From positions 108,613,179 through 108,677,178 of the forward strand of contig CM045996.1 of assembly GCA_025175895.1 (NCBI GenBank): a DNA stretch of 64,000 nucleotides, written 5' to 3'. Below are positions 10,798 through 22,419 of the stretch, piece by piece; position 1 is the stretch's first letter; the number at the start of each line of letters is the position of its first letter. The notes below the pieces were generated by a model that saw only the letters and a program-made list of their open reading frames with translations, did no database searches and was not told the origin of the DNA. Position numbers and translations under genes: made by a program. The stretch is from Wurfbainia villosa. Its lineage: Eukaryota > Streptophyta > Magnoliopsida > Zingiberales > Zingiberaceae.

Positions 10798-11609
10798 TGG
10801 GCTTAAGGGATTGTAAAACCCTAACTAATCCAATCATCCAAACCCTAGCCGCCCAACACAAAGTTGCCGCCCAGCTTGTGTTGCCGCCACCTAGCTCCTC
10901 CAACCGCGCGGAGCGGCTTCCTTCCTCCTCGCCGGCGCCGAGCTGCTGCCGGAAGAGTTCCGGCGATCCTCCTTAGGTTTGGCATCAAGGTTAGCACTTG
11001 GCTTCCTTTGTTGGCCGGCGCCTATCTCCTCCACCAAGCTGTCCAGTTTTCTGGACAGCTTCTTCTCCTCTCGTCGGAGCGTCGTTTGGACGACGGTTAG
11101 TGCTCCGACAGCGGCTAACATACCCGGGATTTGATCTCCGGTAATCCTCTGAGGTGGAGGACGAAGGATTCGTCAAACGGTTGACGAATACCTCTCCGGA
11201 GAAGCGAGTTTTGAGAACTCGTTTTGGATCCGAATTTGGATTCGGATCGTGATCATCTCTCGATCACGTCGTCTTCAACACGAGGCTAGTAACCCGTACG
11301 AAGACGAAGCTCGTGACTTAGCGAAGTCATCCCGAGGAGCTCGGCGTGGATACGGATAGAGACGATTCTTACGAGGATCGTTCCGGTTGATGCCGTTCCC
11401 GCTACACGTCATACGGAAGGTATAACGTAGTTTAATTTCCTTTTATTGCAATTTTAATTTACGGTTATGTCTACACTTGTTGTAATAGCATGCGTGTGTT
11501 GTGTGTGTTGTAATAAATAGGAGTATTTATTATTTTTATTGCTTCCGCTGTGCTCATGTTTACGAAACATGATCGAACACACACACGCCGCGGTGCCGGA
11601 AACCCAACA

Positions 11610-12879
11610 AAGGGTATCGAGCCTGTGTTGTGTTTCGACATAATCGTAAAATGGTTTTGCGATAGTCATAATGTATTTCTGGAAATTTTCTAATTTTGGA
11701 AATTTAGAAGTATTTATGGAAATTTTTCAATTTTGGAAAGTCTAGAAGTATTTATGGAAATCTTCCACTCTTGGAAAGTTGGAAGTATTTATGGAAATTG
11801 ATATTTTCCATAAATAAAATATTTGATTAGATTCTGGAAATTTGTTTCCTAATTTAATCATGATTTGATTTGGGAAATCAAATCTTAAAATATTTTATTT
11901 CCATAAGTAGTTTTAAAGATTTAGGAAATTGGTTTCCTAAATAGATTTTCCTTAATCAAATAATTCCATGAATAAAATATGTGATTAGATTTGGAAATTT
12001 GTTTCCTAATTTAATTATGATTTGATTTGGAGAATCAAATCTTAAACATATTTTATTTCCATAAATAGTTATGACATATAAGGAAATATATACATGACAT
12101 AATTGTATGCCATGTAATTGCATTAGATGCATAACATTATGCCATGCGTGTCGTGACATGTAGATGTATGCCATGTATGCCATGCCATGTAGATAATAGT
12201 TATTTGCATGCAAAGAGGATGAGACATTAAAAACCCTTAATCAATATTAAAGCCTACACCTTCCATTAATATGGTTAGAACCAGAGTTCTGTTTCTTGTT
12301 TGGGTTGTTGGACTCTCCAAGCCCTACCAACTCAATATGTTCAAACCATGGAATAGTTTAATACTAATATGGTAAGAGCCGAGGTCAATCGTTAGCTTTG
12401 GTTGTTGGACTCTCTCCAAGCCGGGCTAATTGGTTGAATGCGCCTAACCATATTAAAACTATGTCCTCGATTAATGGGTTGGCTTTAACCTCGAGCATCG
12501 GCTTGTTGGACTCTCTCCAAGGTCGATGTAAAGGAGGTGAAGTTGGGTGCTATGCATATGATGCATACTTGTTAATGTGTGTTAACAACCCGAACATTCA
12601 AATAGTTGATAGCACATTGTGATAGTTGCATATACGTGATATGCAATCGGTATAGTTGATACCTACCGCCGTAGTTATGAATGGCTTGTTGGACTCTCTC
12701 CAAGGTTGTTCATAACTATGATGGATATCAGCCCATTCGGAGATGGACCTACGATCTCCCGAAGTGATTTTGGGGTTTTTGAAATTGAAAAATGAATGGG
12801 ATTTATAAATGTATATTGATGCATTTTAAAATCATTTTCATATATGCTCGCTTTGTATTTCTAGGTCAATAAATTGATC
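11610..12879 (+). other. Copia-A leader, internal copy 1 (PBS to gag)
   Basis: 1.27 kb with no gene. It opens with a damaged primer-binding site (GGTATCGAGCC against TGGTATCAGAGCC in copy 2). Then come a ~37-bp tandem repeat (11680-11800, units starting TGGAAAT), AT-rich blocks with inverted repeats (for example GATTTGATTT and AAATCAAATC near 11871-11893), a stretch rich in GCCATG near 12068-12190, and the repeated hairpin cluster at 12308-12718. It ends in TTTGTATTTCTAG at 12852-12864, a splice-acceptor-like sequence 16 bases before the gag ATG. Confidence 0.75.
12308..12718 (+). repeat. Four copies of the hairpin TTGGA-CTCTC-TCCAA
   Basis: Hairpins at 12308-12320 (loop shortened), 12405-12419, 12506-12520 and 12689-12703. 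The core is a 5-bp stem with a CTCTC loop. Outer stems differ by copy: CATCG/CGATG around the third and a perfect 10-bp TAGTTATGAA/TTCATAACTA around the fourth. All four sites recur in internal copy 2 (19596-20020). Confidence 0.75.
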
Positions 12880-13640
12880 ATGACGCTTTGAATTTGGCGA
12901 CTATTATTGGATTCGAACAAACCGACCGGGCCTAACTTTCGGATCGCTTAGAAACTCGAGAATTGTTCTCAAGGCGAAAAGCTTGCATATGTCCTCAAGA
13001 GCCTCTTCCGATCCCTAAGGACGATGCAACCTGCATCAAATGTTGGTCTATCGTAAGCATGTGGCGATTCTCGAGCCGGGCGAGTTGCATCATGCTAGCG
13101 GCGATGGTACCGAGCTATGTATGCGATGAGCATATGGATGCTAACACTATGGTCTTCCATCTTCATGAGTTGTCTGATGAGCAAGCGAGATCCGAAAGGT
13201 TCGAGGTCTCTAGGCTCCTCTTCACCACGAAGATGCAAGAAGGTTCTCAGAGTACGCTTGTGCTAAAGATGAACGGGTACATCGAGCTAGCTACCCTCGG
13301 TTTTGTGATGGATCATGAGTTAAGTATTGACTTAATTCTGCATTGTTTGCCCAAGAGTTTCTCGCAATTTGTGATGAACTATCTGGATGAACAAATTGAA
13401 TCCACCATTCCCGAGCTCCTCAATATGTCAAGACTGTGGAGCCTTCGTGAAGCATGAGGAGAAGGCGGTTCTCATAGTTGATTCTCAAAGAAAGGTTCTA
13501 AGAGGAAGGCAAAAGAATGTAAGAAAGGAAAGAAAAAAAGGCAAAGAAGGCGGAACTAAATAAAAGGGCACTTGCCATCATTATGGCAAGGAAGGCCACC
13601 GCAAGAAATCGCAAGATTTATCTTGAGTCCATGAAGAAGA
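12880..13640 (+). pseudogene. Copia-A gag, internal copy 1
   Basis: Copia-type Gag. From the ATG at 12880 the reading passes LTGPNF, RIVLKAEKL-like and EEPLPIPKDDAT segments across several frame changes. The longest open piece (12963-13457) contains EHMDANTMVFHLHELSDEQARSERFEVSRLLF and LSIDLILHCLPKSFSQFVMNY. The zinc knuckle near 13573-13612 has lost its second Cys (CHHYGKEGH) and its last Cys. Copy 2 keeps CHHCGKEG, so the loss is private. The start choice rests on the same ATG position in copy 2 (20179). Confidence 0.7.
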
Positions 13641-13689
13641 AGAAGGCATCCGATGCCCCATCCTCTTCGTATCTTCTATTGATTGTCAT

Positions 13690-15110
13690 TCTATTTCCTT
13701 AGACACTTGGGTATTGATACGGGTGTAGCTCATATATATGTAATGACATGTGGGCTAAGGAATAGAAGAAGACTTGAGGGGAGTCAAATTCATGAGTTGG
13801 CAATGGAGCAAAGGTTGCCGGCCGCCATCGAACTTATTTGTCAAGCTCCCTAGTGGACTAGTCTTGAATCGACAATTGCTATTATGTTCCTTCTCTAATA
13901 AAGAACATTGTTTCTATTTCGCTTAAATAGAAATGGTTTCCATTTAACGCTTAGTAACAATTGTTGTTATATAACTTCAATGGCGACTTTTATGGAACCG
14001 AACTTGAGTAATGGCATTTATACGCTGGACGATTCAAAGGATATTTCAATATCGGGCGAGCAACATGCGTGCTCAAGGGATAATCACATAGACTTATATG
14101 TGGCATTGTCGCTTTGGCCATATAAGCAAGAAACGCATGTCCGAATTACACCGATGTGGAATTCGAATCGCTTGAATTGGATTCATACGATACATGCAAT
14201 CATGCTTAAAAGGCAAGATGACTAAGTTACCTTTACCGAAAAGGTGAACGAGTGGAGAGTTACTAGGTTTAGTACATACCGATGTATGTGGACCTATGTC
14301 AACTCAAGCATTAGGAGGCTATAGCTACTTCATTACCTTCACCGATGATCACTACTTTGGGTATGTGTTCTTGATGAAACACAAGTCCAAGCCTTGAAAG
14401 GTTCAAAGAATTCAGAATGAAGTAGAGAAACAACATGACAAGAGTATTAAAATACTGATCGGATCGAGGTGGTGAATACTTAAGTCAAGAGTTTCTTGAT
14501 TATCTAAGAGACAATGGCATATTGTCTCAATGGACTCCGCCCTATACACCACAAAGATAATGGTGTATCCGAGAGGCGAATCGACCTTGTTGGACATGGT
14601 CAGTCAATGATGAATCATGCAACTCTTCCCAAGTCCTTTGGGGTTATGCACTTCGCATACCGCTTACTTTGTTAAATGTAATGCCTACTAAGGTAGTCTC
14701 AACTACTCCATATGAGATATGGAATGGTAAGAAACCTCATGTATCTTACTTGAAGATATGGGGTTGTCCTCGCTTATGTGAAGCTGGATCAGACGTATAA
14801 ATTGATGCTAAGTCCGATAAATGTCTATTTATTGATACCCTAAGGAAACAAGGGGTTACCAATTCTATCATCCTGGAACAAAAGGTGTTTGTTTCAAGGC
14901 ATGTGGTTTCTAGAGAAAGAGTTTCTCTTGCAAGAAAAAAGGGGAGTGTGTCGAGCTTGAGGAGGCTCGAGAGACTCAAATAGACATTAATGAGATACGG
15001 TGAGCACAACACCGACAACTCATAGTGATGAGCAATCTACCGATCTATTGTAACACCACATCTTCAGAGATCCGTAGAACACGCAATATTCCCGAGATAT
15101 GGATTTCTCG
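13690..15110 (+). pseudogene. Copia-A protease and integrase, internal copy 1
   Basis: A degenerate aspartic protease signal (WVLDTGCSSHIC in the family) is recognisable near 13703-13740. The integrase zinc-binding segment is near 14110-14215. The integrase core follows: the first catalytic Asp lies in HTDVCGP near 14275-14295, and SDRGGEYLSQEF is near 14458-14495. Then come WGYALRTA-like and PYEIWNGKKPHVSYLKIWGC at about 14705-14765. Many 1-5 base losses relative to copy 2 break the frame, for example the loss of tryptophan and cysteine codons. It joins the pre-RT linker at about 15050-15120. Confidence 0.7.
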
Positions 15111-15127
15111 TAAGTGAATCGAACGAC

Positions 15128-16010
15128 GTGTTACTCATTGATGATGAGGAGCCTACCAGTTATGAAGAAGTGCTGACAAGTTCAGAAAGGGATAAGTGGC
15201 TTGGTGCCATGAAGTCGGACATGGATTCCATGTATGAAAACCAAGTTTGGAACTTGGTTGACCCACCTGAAGGCATAAAGCCTATAGGGTGCAAGTGGGT
15301 TTTCAAGAAGAAAACCGACATGGATGGTAATGTGATTACCTATAAGGCTAGATTGGTGGCGAAAGGATATCGTCAAAAACAAGGTGTTGATTATGACGAA
15401 ACCTATTCGCCTGTAGCTATGCTTAAATCCATTCGGATGCTCCTGGCCATAGCGGCTCATTATGATTATGAGATATGGCAGATGGATGTGAAAACATCTT
15501 TCCTTAAAGGAAACCTGCTCGAGGACGTGTATATGATACAGCCTGAGGGTTTCACATCGGTTGATAAAACCAAGGTATGCAAATTGCGACGGTCCATATA
15601 TGGATTGAAGCAAGCATCTAGAGTCGAATATCCGCTTGATGAGACATCAAAAAGTTTGATTTCTCACAAAATCCGCATTTAACCTTGTGTGTACAAGAAG
15701 GTTAGTGGGAGGCAAATGTTCCTAGTATTGTATGTCGATGACATATTACTTATAGGAAACGATGTGTCAATCTTACAATGCTTAAGGTTTGGTTATCTCC
15801 AAGACATTCTCCATGAAAGACCTGGGAGAAGCAACCTACATCCTTGGGATTAAGATCTATAGAGATAGATCGAAACGGTTGCTTGGTCTTTCGCATCTAC
15901 ATATATAGACCGAGTGCTAAAGAGGTTTAGCATGTGAATCCAAGAAAGGTTATACGCCCATCGGGCATGGGGTACACCTTTCAAGTCTATGTCGCGCCGA
16001 AGGCGAGAGG
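15128..16010 (+). pseudogene. Copia-A reverse transcriptase, internal copy 1
   Basis: The best kept RT of the window, open for 184 codons at 15128-15682. It contains GCKWVFKKK, KARLVAKGY, the YSPVAMLKSIRMLLAIAAHYDYEIWQMDVKTSFL segment with the first catalytic Asp, and SIYGLKQAS. The frame is then lost, but YVDDILLIGNDV is legible at about 15731-15766 and the KDLGEATYILGIKIYRDR region at 15815-15870. It would copy the RNA genome inside the particle. The minus-strand RT scraps of the tandem units match its first part at roughly 90 percent by eye. Confidence 0.8.
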
Positions 16011-16016
16011 ATTTGC

Positions 16017-16692
16017 ATGAGTAAGATTCCCTATGCATCCGCAATAGGATCTATCATGTATGCTATGTTATGTACGAGGCCCGATGTATCGTATGCTCAC
16101 GAGTGTCACGGCAGATACCGATCGATCGAGAATGGATCATTGGGCGGTATTAAGGCGATCCTTAAGTACTTGAGAAGAACTAAGGATGTGTTCCTAATAT
16201 ATGGAGAAGGGGACATGGTGATACGCGGGTATACGGATGCGGCTTCGACAGACAAGGATGATTCAGTCTCGATCGGATACGTGTTCACCTTGAATGGGGC
16301 GCGATGAGTTGGAAAAGTTCCAAACAAGAGGATCAGAGCGGATTCTACCATCGAGGAGAATATATTGCGGCGGGCGCAAAGAAGCGGTTTGGATCAAGAA
16401 GTTCGTTCATGAACTTGGTGTGATTCCGGCAATTGTTGAAGCAATAACGGTATACTGTGAAAATAATGGAGCAATTGAACAGGTGAAAGAGCCAAGGTAT
16501 CATCAGCGATCCAAACATGTGATTCGACGCTATCATCTTATCAGAGAGATCATCAGTAGGAACGAAATACAAATCGAGAAAATTCCCACTGAAAGGAACT
16601 TAGCGGATCCTATGACTAAAGCATTACCTCAAAGTAAGTTTGAGGGTCATGTTGGTGCTTATGGTATTGGATACCGTAGCGATTGGCATTAG
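16017..16692 (+). pseudogene. Copia-A late RT and RNase H, internal copy 1
   Basis: The MSKIPYASAIGSIMYAMLCTRPDVSYA motif starts at 16017. The RNase H segment has GYTDA near 16228, and the tail LADPMTKALPQSKFEGH is near 16600-16650, ending at the TAG 16690-16692. A frameshift near 16300 (gggggc to gggc) separates two open pieces. It is followed after one base by the polypurine tract GCCAAGTGGGAGTC and LTR2, so the stop is the true end of pol. Confidence 0.8.
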
Positions 16693-17781
16693 GCCAAGTG
16701 GGAGTCTGTTAGTAATATATGAGAGATGTCCTAAGGCAATAGCCTTATGTATGAACCATTTATATGATAAATGAAGATTCACTATTTGAGTATACATGTT
16801 TTATGTATTTGATTGGATCTTAAACTCATTTACTGAATGTCCACGATACGATTCACAGCATGAGAGAATTTGTGATTGGATCACAACTAGTGAGTATCTC
16901 TACATGTGTAATTGTGATGTATCGGAATTATCCTAGTCGATGAATTGATGAATTTGGACACCATCAATTACATGAGACTAGCACGCAGGTATACTCCTTG
17001 GTGTATCCAAGCGGTGATTCTCCTTTGGAGACATAGTGATGTCGGAGTTAATCGTGGATGCTAGTTATGGTAACTAGTTCATTGGAGTGACCAATAGTAA
17101 GACTTCATATGGTTCTCTGCATATATAGATATGTCAATGAAGTTCTTCTTGTGGCTTAAGTGCGATGTTCCTTTGACTTGCGGTATTCAAGTCATCTTGA
17201 TCATGGAGACTTATGCTTTGACATCTTAAGCAAACATCTCTAAGGAGATGTGGACCCGGGTGATTGGGTATAAGTCAGTGATCGAAGGTGTTTGAATAGC
17301 CTATAAAGGATTCACCACTCCTTGCGAGGAGATGTATACCCATGGCCTCTCGTCGGATTGTTACTAAAGTCTTTGGCCAAAGCATTACATGTTTAGAGTA
17401 AGGTACTCTTCGATACATGTGGAGTAACTAGAATCCGTGGGACGAGGAAATGATACTTGGGCTAGGTGTGACGTGAGTCGACCTAGTGAGGGGACACAAT
17501 AGACCATGTCGAACCAAGTGGGTATAAGATGAGTGAAGGAATGGGGCACGATTCATTCGAGCTCTTGAAGGGTTTGAAATAGTTACGGATCGATCAAGTT
17601 GATCTTTTGGTTAATTGGGGATCATGATGTACTACTAGGTGCCACTCATGATCGTTCTATAATTAATGGTTAATTATAGGCGGCCAACATAAACCGAGAA
17701 CCTATTTGGTCACGCACGCTGCGAGTGTAATCCAAAGGATTTAAAGCGAGCTTGAGAATGGGATTCTCGGGCCAGAGAAAC

Positions 17782-17804
17782 TATGTTTGGTTGGACCAAA
17801 CATA
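17782..17804. promoter_or_regulatory. Perfect palindrome in LTR2 U3
   Basis: 10-bp arms TATGTTTGGT and ACCAAACATA around TGG. ACCAAAC resembles the plant R2R3-MYB AC-element. Same element at 10491-10513 (one change in the centre) and 25085-25107. Confidence 0.6.
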
Positions 17805-18077
17805 AAGCGAGCATGAAATTGTTTGATCATGATGGAAGCGTGGATGGGCGTGTCTTATGAAGACATAATGGATGGACCAAAATGGTTTGGTCCTAATCCA
17901 ATGGATGAGAATAAACCAAAGGGTTTGGTTTATATTAAGCGAATGAACCAAAGGTTGGTTGGTTCGTTTTAACTTAAAATAAACCATCATGGTTTGGTTT
18001 ATTTTAACTTATCTTAATGGAGCGGGTTAACGGGCTTTATGGATATGATCCATTAACCATTAAGAGAATTAGTTCTC

Positions 18078-18085
18078 TATAAAAG
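18078..18085 (+). promoter_or_regulatory. TATA box of LTR2
   Basis: TATAAAAG, same context as in LTR1 and LTR3. Confidence 0.65.
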
Positions 18086-18898
18086 TGGGCTTAAGGGATT
18101 GTAAAACCCTAACTAATCCAATCATCCAAACCCTAGCCGCCCAACACAAAGTTGCCGCCCAGCTTGTGTTGCCGCCCAGCCCTAAGCTCCTCAGCACCGG
18201 CGTCGAGGCGGCTTCCTTCCTCCTCGCGGCGTCGAGCTGCTGCCGGAAGAGTTCCGGCGATCCTCCTTAGGTTTGGCATCAAGGTAACCACTTGGCTTCC
18301 TTTGTTGGCCGGCGCCTATCTCCTCCACCAAGCTGTCCAGTTTTCTGGACAGCTTCTTCTCCTCTCGTCGGAGCGTCGTTTGGACGACGGTTAGTGCTCC
18401 GACAGTGGCTAACATACCGGGGATTTGATCTCCGGTAATCCTCTAGTGGAGGGCGAAGGATTCGTCAAGCGGTTGTGAATACCTCTCGGAGAAGCGAGTT
18501 TGAGAACTTCGTTTTGGATCGAATTTGGATTCGGATAGTGATCATCTCTCGATCACGTCGTCTTCAACACGAGGCTAGTAACCCGTACGAAGACGAAGCT
18601 CGTGGCTTGCCGAAGTCATCCCGAGGAGCTCGGCGTGGATACGGATAGAGACGATTCTTACGAGGATCGTTCCGGTTGATGCCGTTCCCGCTACACGTCA
18701 TACGGAAGGTATAACGTAGTTTAATTTCCTTTTATTGCAATTTTAATTTACGGTTATGTCTACACTTGTTGTAATAGCATGCGTGTGATGTGTGTGTTGT
18801 AATAAATAGGAGTATTTATTATTTTTATTGCTTCCGCTGTGCTCATGTTTACGAAACATGATCGAACACACACACGCCGCGGTGCCGGAAACCCAACA

Positions 18899-20178
18899 GT
18901 GGTATCAGAGCCCAGGTTGTGTTTCGACATAATCGTAAAATGGTTTTGCAATAGTCATAATGTATTTCTGGAAATTTTCTAATTTTGGAAATTTAGAAGT
19001 ATTTATGGAAATTTTTCAATTTTGGAAAGTCTAGAAGTATTTATGGAAATCTTCCACTTTTGGAAAGTTGGAAGTATTTATGGAAATTGATATTTTCCAT
19101 AAATAAAATATTTGATTAGATTCTGGAAATTTGTTTCCTAATTTAATCATGATTTGATTTGGGAAATCAAATCTTAAAATATTTTATTTCCATAAGTAGT
19201 TTTAAAGATTTAGGAAATTGGTTTCCTAAATAGATTTTCCTTAATCAAATAATTCCATGAATAAAATATGTGATTAGATTTGGAAATTTGTTTCCTAATT
19301 TAATTATGATTTGATTTGGAGAATCAAATCTTAAACATATTTTATTTCCATAAATAGTTATGACATATAAGGAAATTATATACATGACATAATTGTATGC
19401 CATGTAATTGCATTAGATGCATAACATTATGCCATGCGTGTCGTGACATGTAGATGTATGCCATGTATGTCATGCCATGTAGATAATAGTTATTTGCATG
19501 CAAAGAGGATGAGACATAAAAACCCTTAATCAATATTAAAGCCTACACCTTCCATTAATATGGTTAGAACCGAGTTACTGTTTCTTGTTTGGGTTGTTGG
19601 ACTCTCTCGAGCCCGGCTCGAACACGAATATGTTCAAACCATGGAATAGTTTAATACTAATATGGTAAGAGTCAGAGGTCAATCGTTAGCTTTGGTTGTT
19701 GGACTCTCTCCAAGCTGGGCTAATTGGTTGAATGCGCTCTAACCATATTAAAACTATGTCCTGATTAATGGGTTGGCTTTAACTTGGAGCATCGGCTTGT
19801 TGGACTCTCTCCAAGGTCGATGTAAAGGGAGGTGAAGTTGGGTGCTATGCATATGATGCATACTTGTTAATGTGTTAACAACCCGATGTATGTGTGAACA
19901 TTCAATTAGTTGATAGCACATTGTGATAGTTGCATATCGTGATATGCAATCGGTATATGATACCTACCATCGTAGTTATGAATGGCTTGTTGGACTCTCT
20001 CAAGGTTGTTCATAACTATGATGGATATCGACCATTCGGAGATGGACCTACAATCTCGAAGTGATTTTGGGGTTTTGAAATTCGAAAAATGAATGGGATT
20101 TATAAATGTATATTGATGCATTTTAAAATCATTTTCTCATATATGCTCGTTTTGTATTTCTAGGTCAATAAATTGATC
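18899..20178 (+). other. Copia-A leader, internal copy 2
   Basis: Same layout as the copy 1 leader: ~37-bp TGGAAAT repeats, AT-rich inverted repeats, and four TTGGA-CTCTC-TCCAA hairpin sites near 19596, 19699, 19800 and 19990. The first has TCGA for TCCAA; the last lacks one C. The outer stem TAGTTATGAA/TTCATAACTA of the fourth hairpin is kept (19973-20020). It ends TTTGTATTTCTAG at 20163, 15 bases before the ATG. No gene. Confidence 0.75.
18900..18911 (+). other. Primer-binding site, Copia-A internal copy 2
   Basis: TGGTATCAGAGC, complementary to the 3' end of plant initiator tRNA-Met, one base after the LTR2 end. It is intact here and damaged in copy 1. Confidence 0.9.
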
Positions 20179-20910
20179 ATGAGCGTCTTTGAATTTGCAC
20201 TATTTTGGATTGAACAAACTTAGTGGCCTAACTTCTGGGTGGCTTAGAAACGAGAATTGTTCTCAAGCGGAAAAGCTTGCATATGTCCTTGAAGAGCCTC
20301 TTCACGCCGTCTAAGGGCGATGCAACTCGGACCAAATGTTGGTCTATCGAAGCATGTGGCGGTCTGGTGGCGAGTTGCATCATGCTAGCGGCGATGGTAC
20401 AGTGCGAAGCGGCATGAGCATATGGATGCTAACACTATGGTCTTCCATCTTCATGAGTTGTTCGATGAGCAAGCGAGATCCGAAAGGTTCGAGGTCTCTA
20501 GGCTCCTCTTCACCGAAGATGCAAGAAGGTTAAATGTAGTGCAGTTTGTGCTAAAGATGAGCGGGTACATCGGCGGCTAGCTACCCTCGGTTTTGTGATG
20601 GATCATGAGTTAAGTATTGACTTAATGCATTGTTTGCCCAAGAGTTTCGCAATTTGTGATGAACTATCGGATGAACAAATTGGAATCCACCATTCGAGCT
20701 CCTCAATATCTTTGAAGGCTGGAGCCTTACGTGAAGCATGAGGAGAAAGCGGTTACATTAGTTGATTCCTCAAAGAAAGGTTCTAAGAGGAAGGCAAAAA
20801 GAGAGAAGAAAGGAAAGAAAAGGCAAAGAAAGGCGGAACCGGAAAGGGCACTTGCCATCATTGTGGCAAGGAAGGCCCTTGGCGAAGAAATGCAAGATTT
20901 ATCTTGAGTC
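20179..20910 (+). pseudogene. Copia-A gag, internal copy 2
   Basis: Gag with the same segments as copy 1 (FDEQARSERFEVSRLLF near 20461-20510, MDHELSID near 20599-20625) but different small indels, so no open piece exceeds about 65 codons. The zinc knuckle begins CHHCGKEG at 20853 with the second Cys intact; its His-Cys half is disrupted (GCCCTTGGCGAAGAAATGC). Confidence 0.7.
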
Positions 20911-20939
20911 CATGAAGAAGAAGAAGGCATCAGATGCCC

Positions 20940-22390
20940 CATCCTCTTGGTATCTTCGTTATTGATTGTCATTCTATTTCCTTAGACACTTGGGTATTGG
21001 ATCTTGGGTGTAGCTCACATATATGTAATGACATACATGGGCTAAGGAATAGAAGAAGACTTGTCGAGGAGAGTCAAATTTGCGAGTTAGGAATGGAGCA
21101 AAGGTTCTTTGCACTCGCCATCGGAACTTATTCTTTGAAGCTCCTAGTGGACTAGTCTTGGAAGCTGGACAATTGCTATTATGTTCCTTCGTTGATAAAG
21201 AACATCATTTCTATTTCTTGTTTAAATAGAAATGGTTTCCATTTAACGTTTAGTAACAATTGTTGTTATATAACTTTGAATGGCGTACTTTATGGACCTG
21301 GAACTTTGAGTAATGGCATTTATACGTTGGACGTATCCAGTGACATTTTCAATATCGAAGCGAGTAACAGCGTGCTCGAAAGGATAATCATAGACTCCTA
21401 TATGTGGCATTGTCGTCTTGGCCATATAAGCAAGAAAGCGCATGTCGAATTACAGATGTGGAATTCTGGAATCGTTTGAATTGGATTCATACGATACATG
21501 CGAATCATGCTTAAAAGGCAAGATGACTAAGTTACCTTTTACTGGAAAAGGTGAACGAGTGGGAGAGTTACTAGGTCTAGTACATACTGATGTATGTGGA
21601 CCTATGTCAACTCAAGCATTAGGAGGCTATAGCTACTTCATTACCTTCACCGATGATCACTCACGGTTTGGGTATGTGTTCTTGATGAAACACAAGTCTG
21701 AAGCCTTTGAAAAGTTCAAGAATTCAGAAATGAAGTAGAGAAACAACATGACAAAGTATTAAAATACTTGATCGGATCGAGGTGGTGAATACTTAAGTCA
21801 GAGTTTCTTGATTATCTAAGAGACAATGGCATATTGTCTCAATGGACTCCGCCCTATACACCTGACATAATGGTGTATGTCGAGGCGTGTAGGACCTTGT
21901 TGGACATGGTCGGTCAATGATGAATCATGACTCTTCCCAAGTCCTTTTGGGGTTATGCACTTGAGATTTTTACTTGTTAAACAGAATGCCTACCAAGGTA
22001 GTCTCAACTACTCCGTATGAGATATGGAATGGTAAGAAACCTCATGTATCTTACTTGAAGATATGGGGTTGTCCTGCTTATGTGAAGCGGTATGTCGGAC
22101 AAATTGGATGCTAAGTCGATAAATGTCTATTTATTGGATACCCTAAGGAAACAAGGGGTTACCAATTCTATCATCTGTGGAACAAAGGTGTTTGTTTCAA
22201 GGCATCTTTGTGTTTCTAGAAAGAGTTTCTCTTGCAGAAAGCGAGTGGGAGTGTCGTCGAGCTTGAGGAGGCTCGAGAGACTCAAATAGACATTAATGAG
22301 ATACAGTGAAGCACAGCGGACAACTCATAGTGATGAGCAATCATTTGGACCTATTGTAACACCACATCTTCGTAGATCGTAGAACCGCAA
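20940..22390 (+). pseudogene. Copia-A protease and integrase, internal copy 2
   Basis: The protease reads TWVLDLGCSSHIC near 20980-21025, so the catalytic DTG has become DLG here. Open pieces at 21192-21479 and 21442-21738 hold the pre-integrase His-Cys domain (WHCRLGHISKK, then CESCLKGKMTKLPFTGKGE) and the first core motif HTDVCGPMSTQALGGYSYFITFTDDHSRFGY. GGEYLS is near 21780-21800. Frame breaks near 21480, 21740 and 21870-21990 stop it from being one protein. Confidence 0.75.
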
Positions 22391-22419
22391 TATTCACGAG
22401 AGATATGGATTTCTCGTAA

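Larger units (their letters stand above)
9401..11609 (+). mobile_element. Copia-A composite LTR1
   Basis: Begins TGTTAGTAAT and ends GGAAACCCAACA (2209 bp). It has a TATA box at 10790-10797, a GC-rich segment after it resembling a plant 5' UTR (10850-11000), and an AT-rich end. Small ORFs in the GC-rich part recur in all three LTRs but look like untranslated leader. Confidence 0.9.
16707..18898 (+). mobile_element. Copia-A composite LTR2 (middle)
   Basis: 2192 bp, TGTTAG...CCAACA. It serves as 3' LTR of internal copy 1 and 5' LTR of copy 2. It has private changes not shared by LTR1 and LTR3, for example CACGCACGCTGCGAG for CACACGCACAACGAG near 17712, AGGCGGCC for AGACGGCC near 17679 and CAGTGGCT for CAGCGGCT near 18403. 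Confidence 0.9.

Noticed and set aside
10864..11100. Ala/Leu/Arg-rich ORF conserved at 10864, 18152 and about 25430 as a possible small gene
   Set aside because: It lies in the GC-rich transcribed leader of each Copia-A LTR. The frames differ between LTRs by indels and have no recognisable domain. Better read as untranslated leader.
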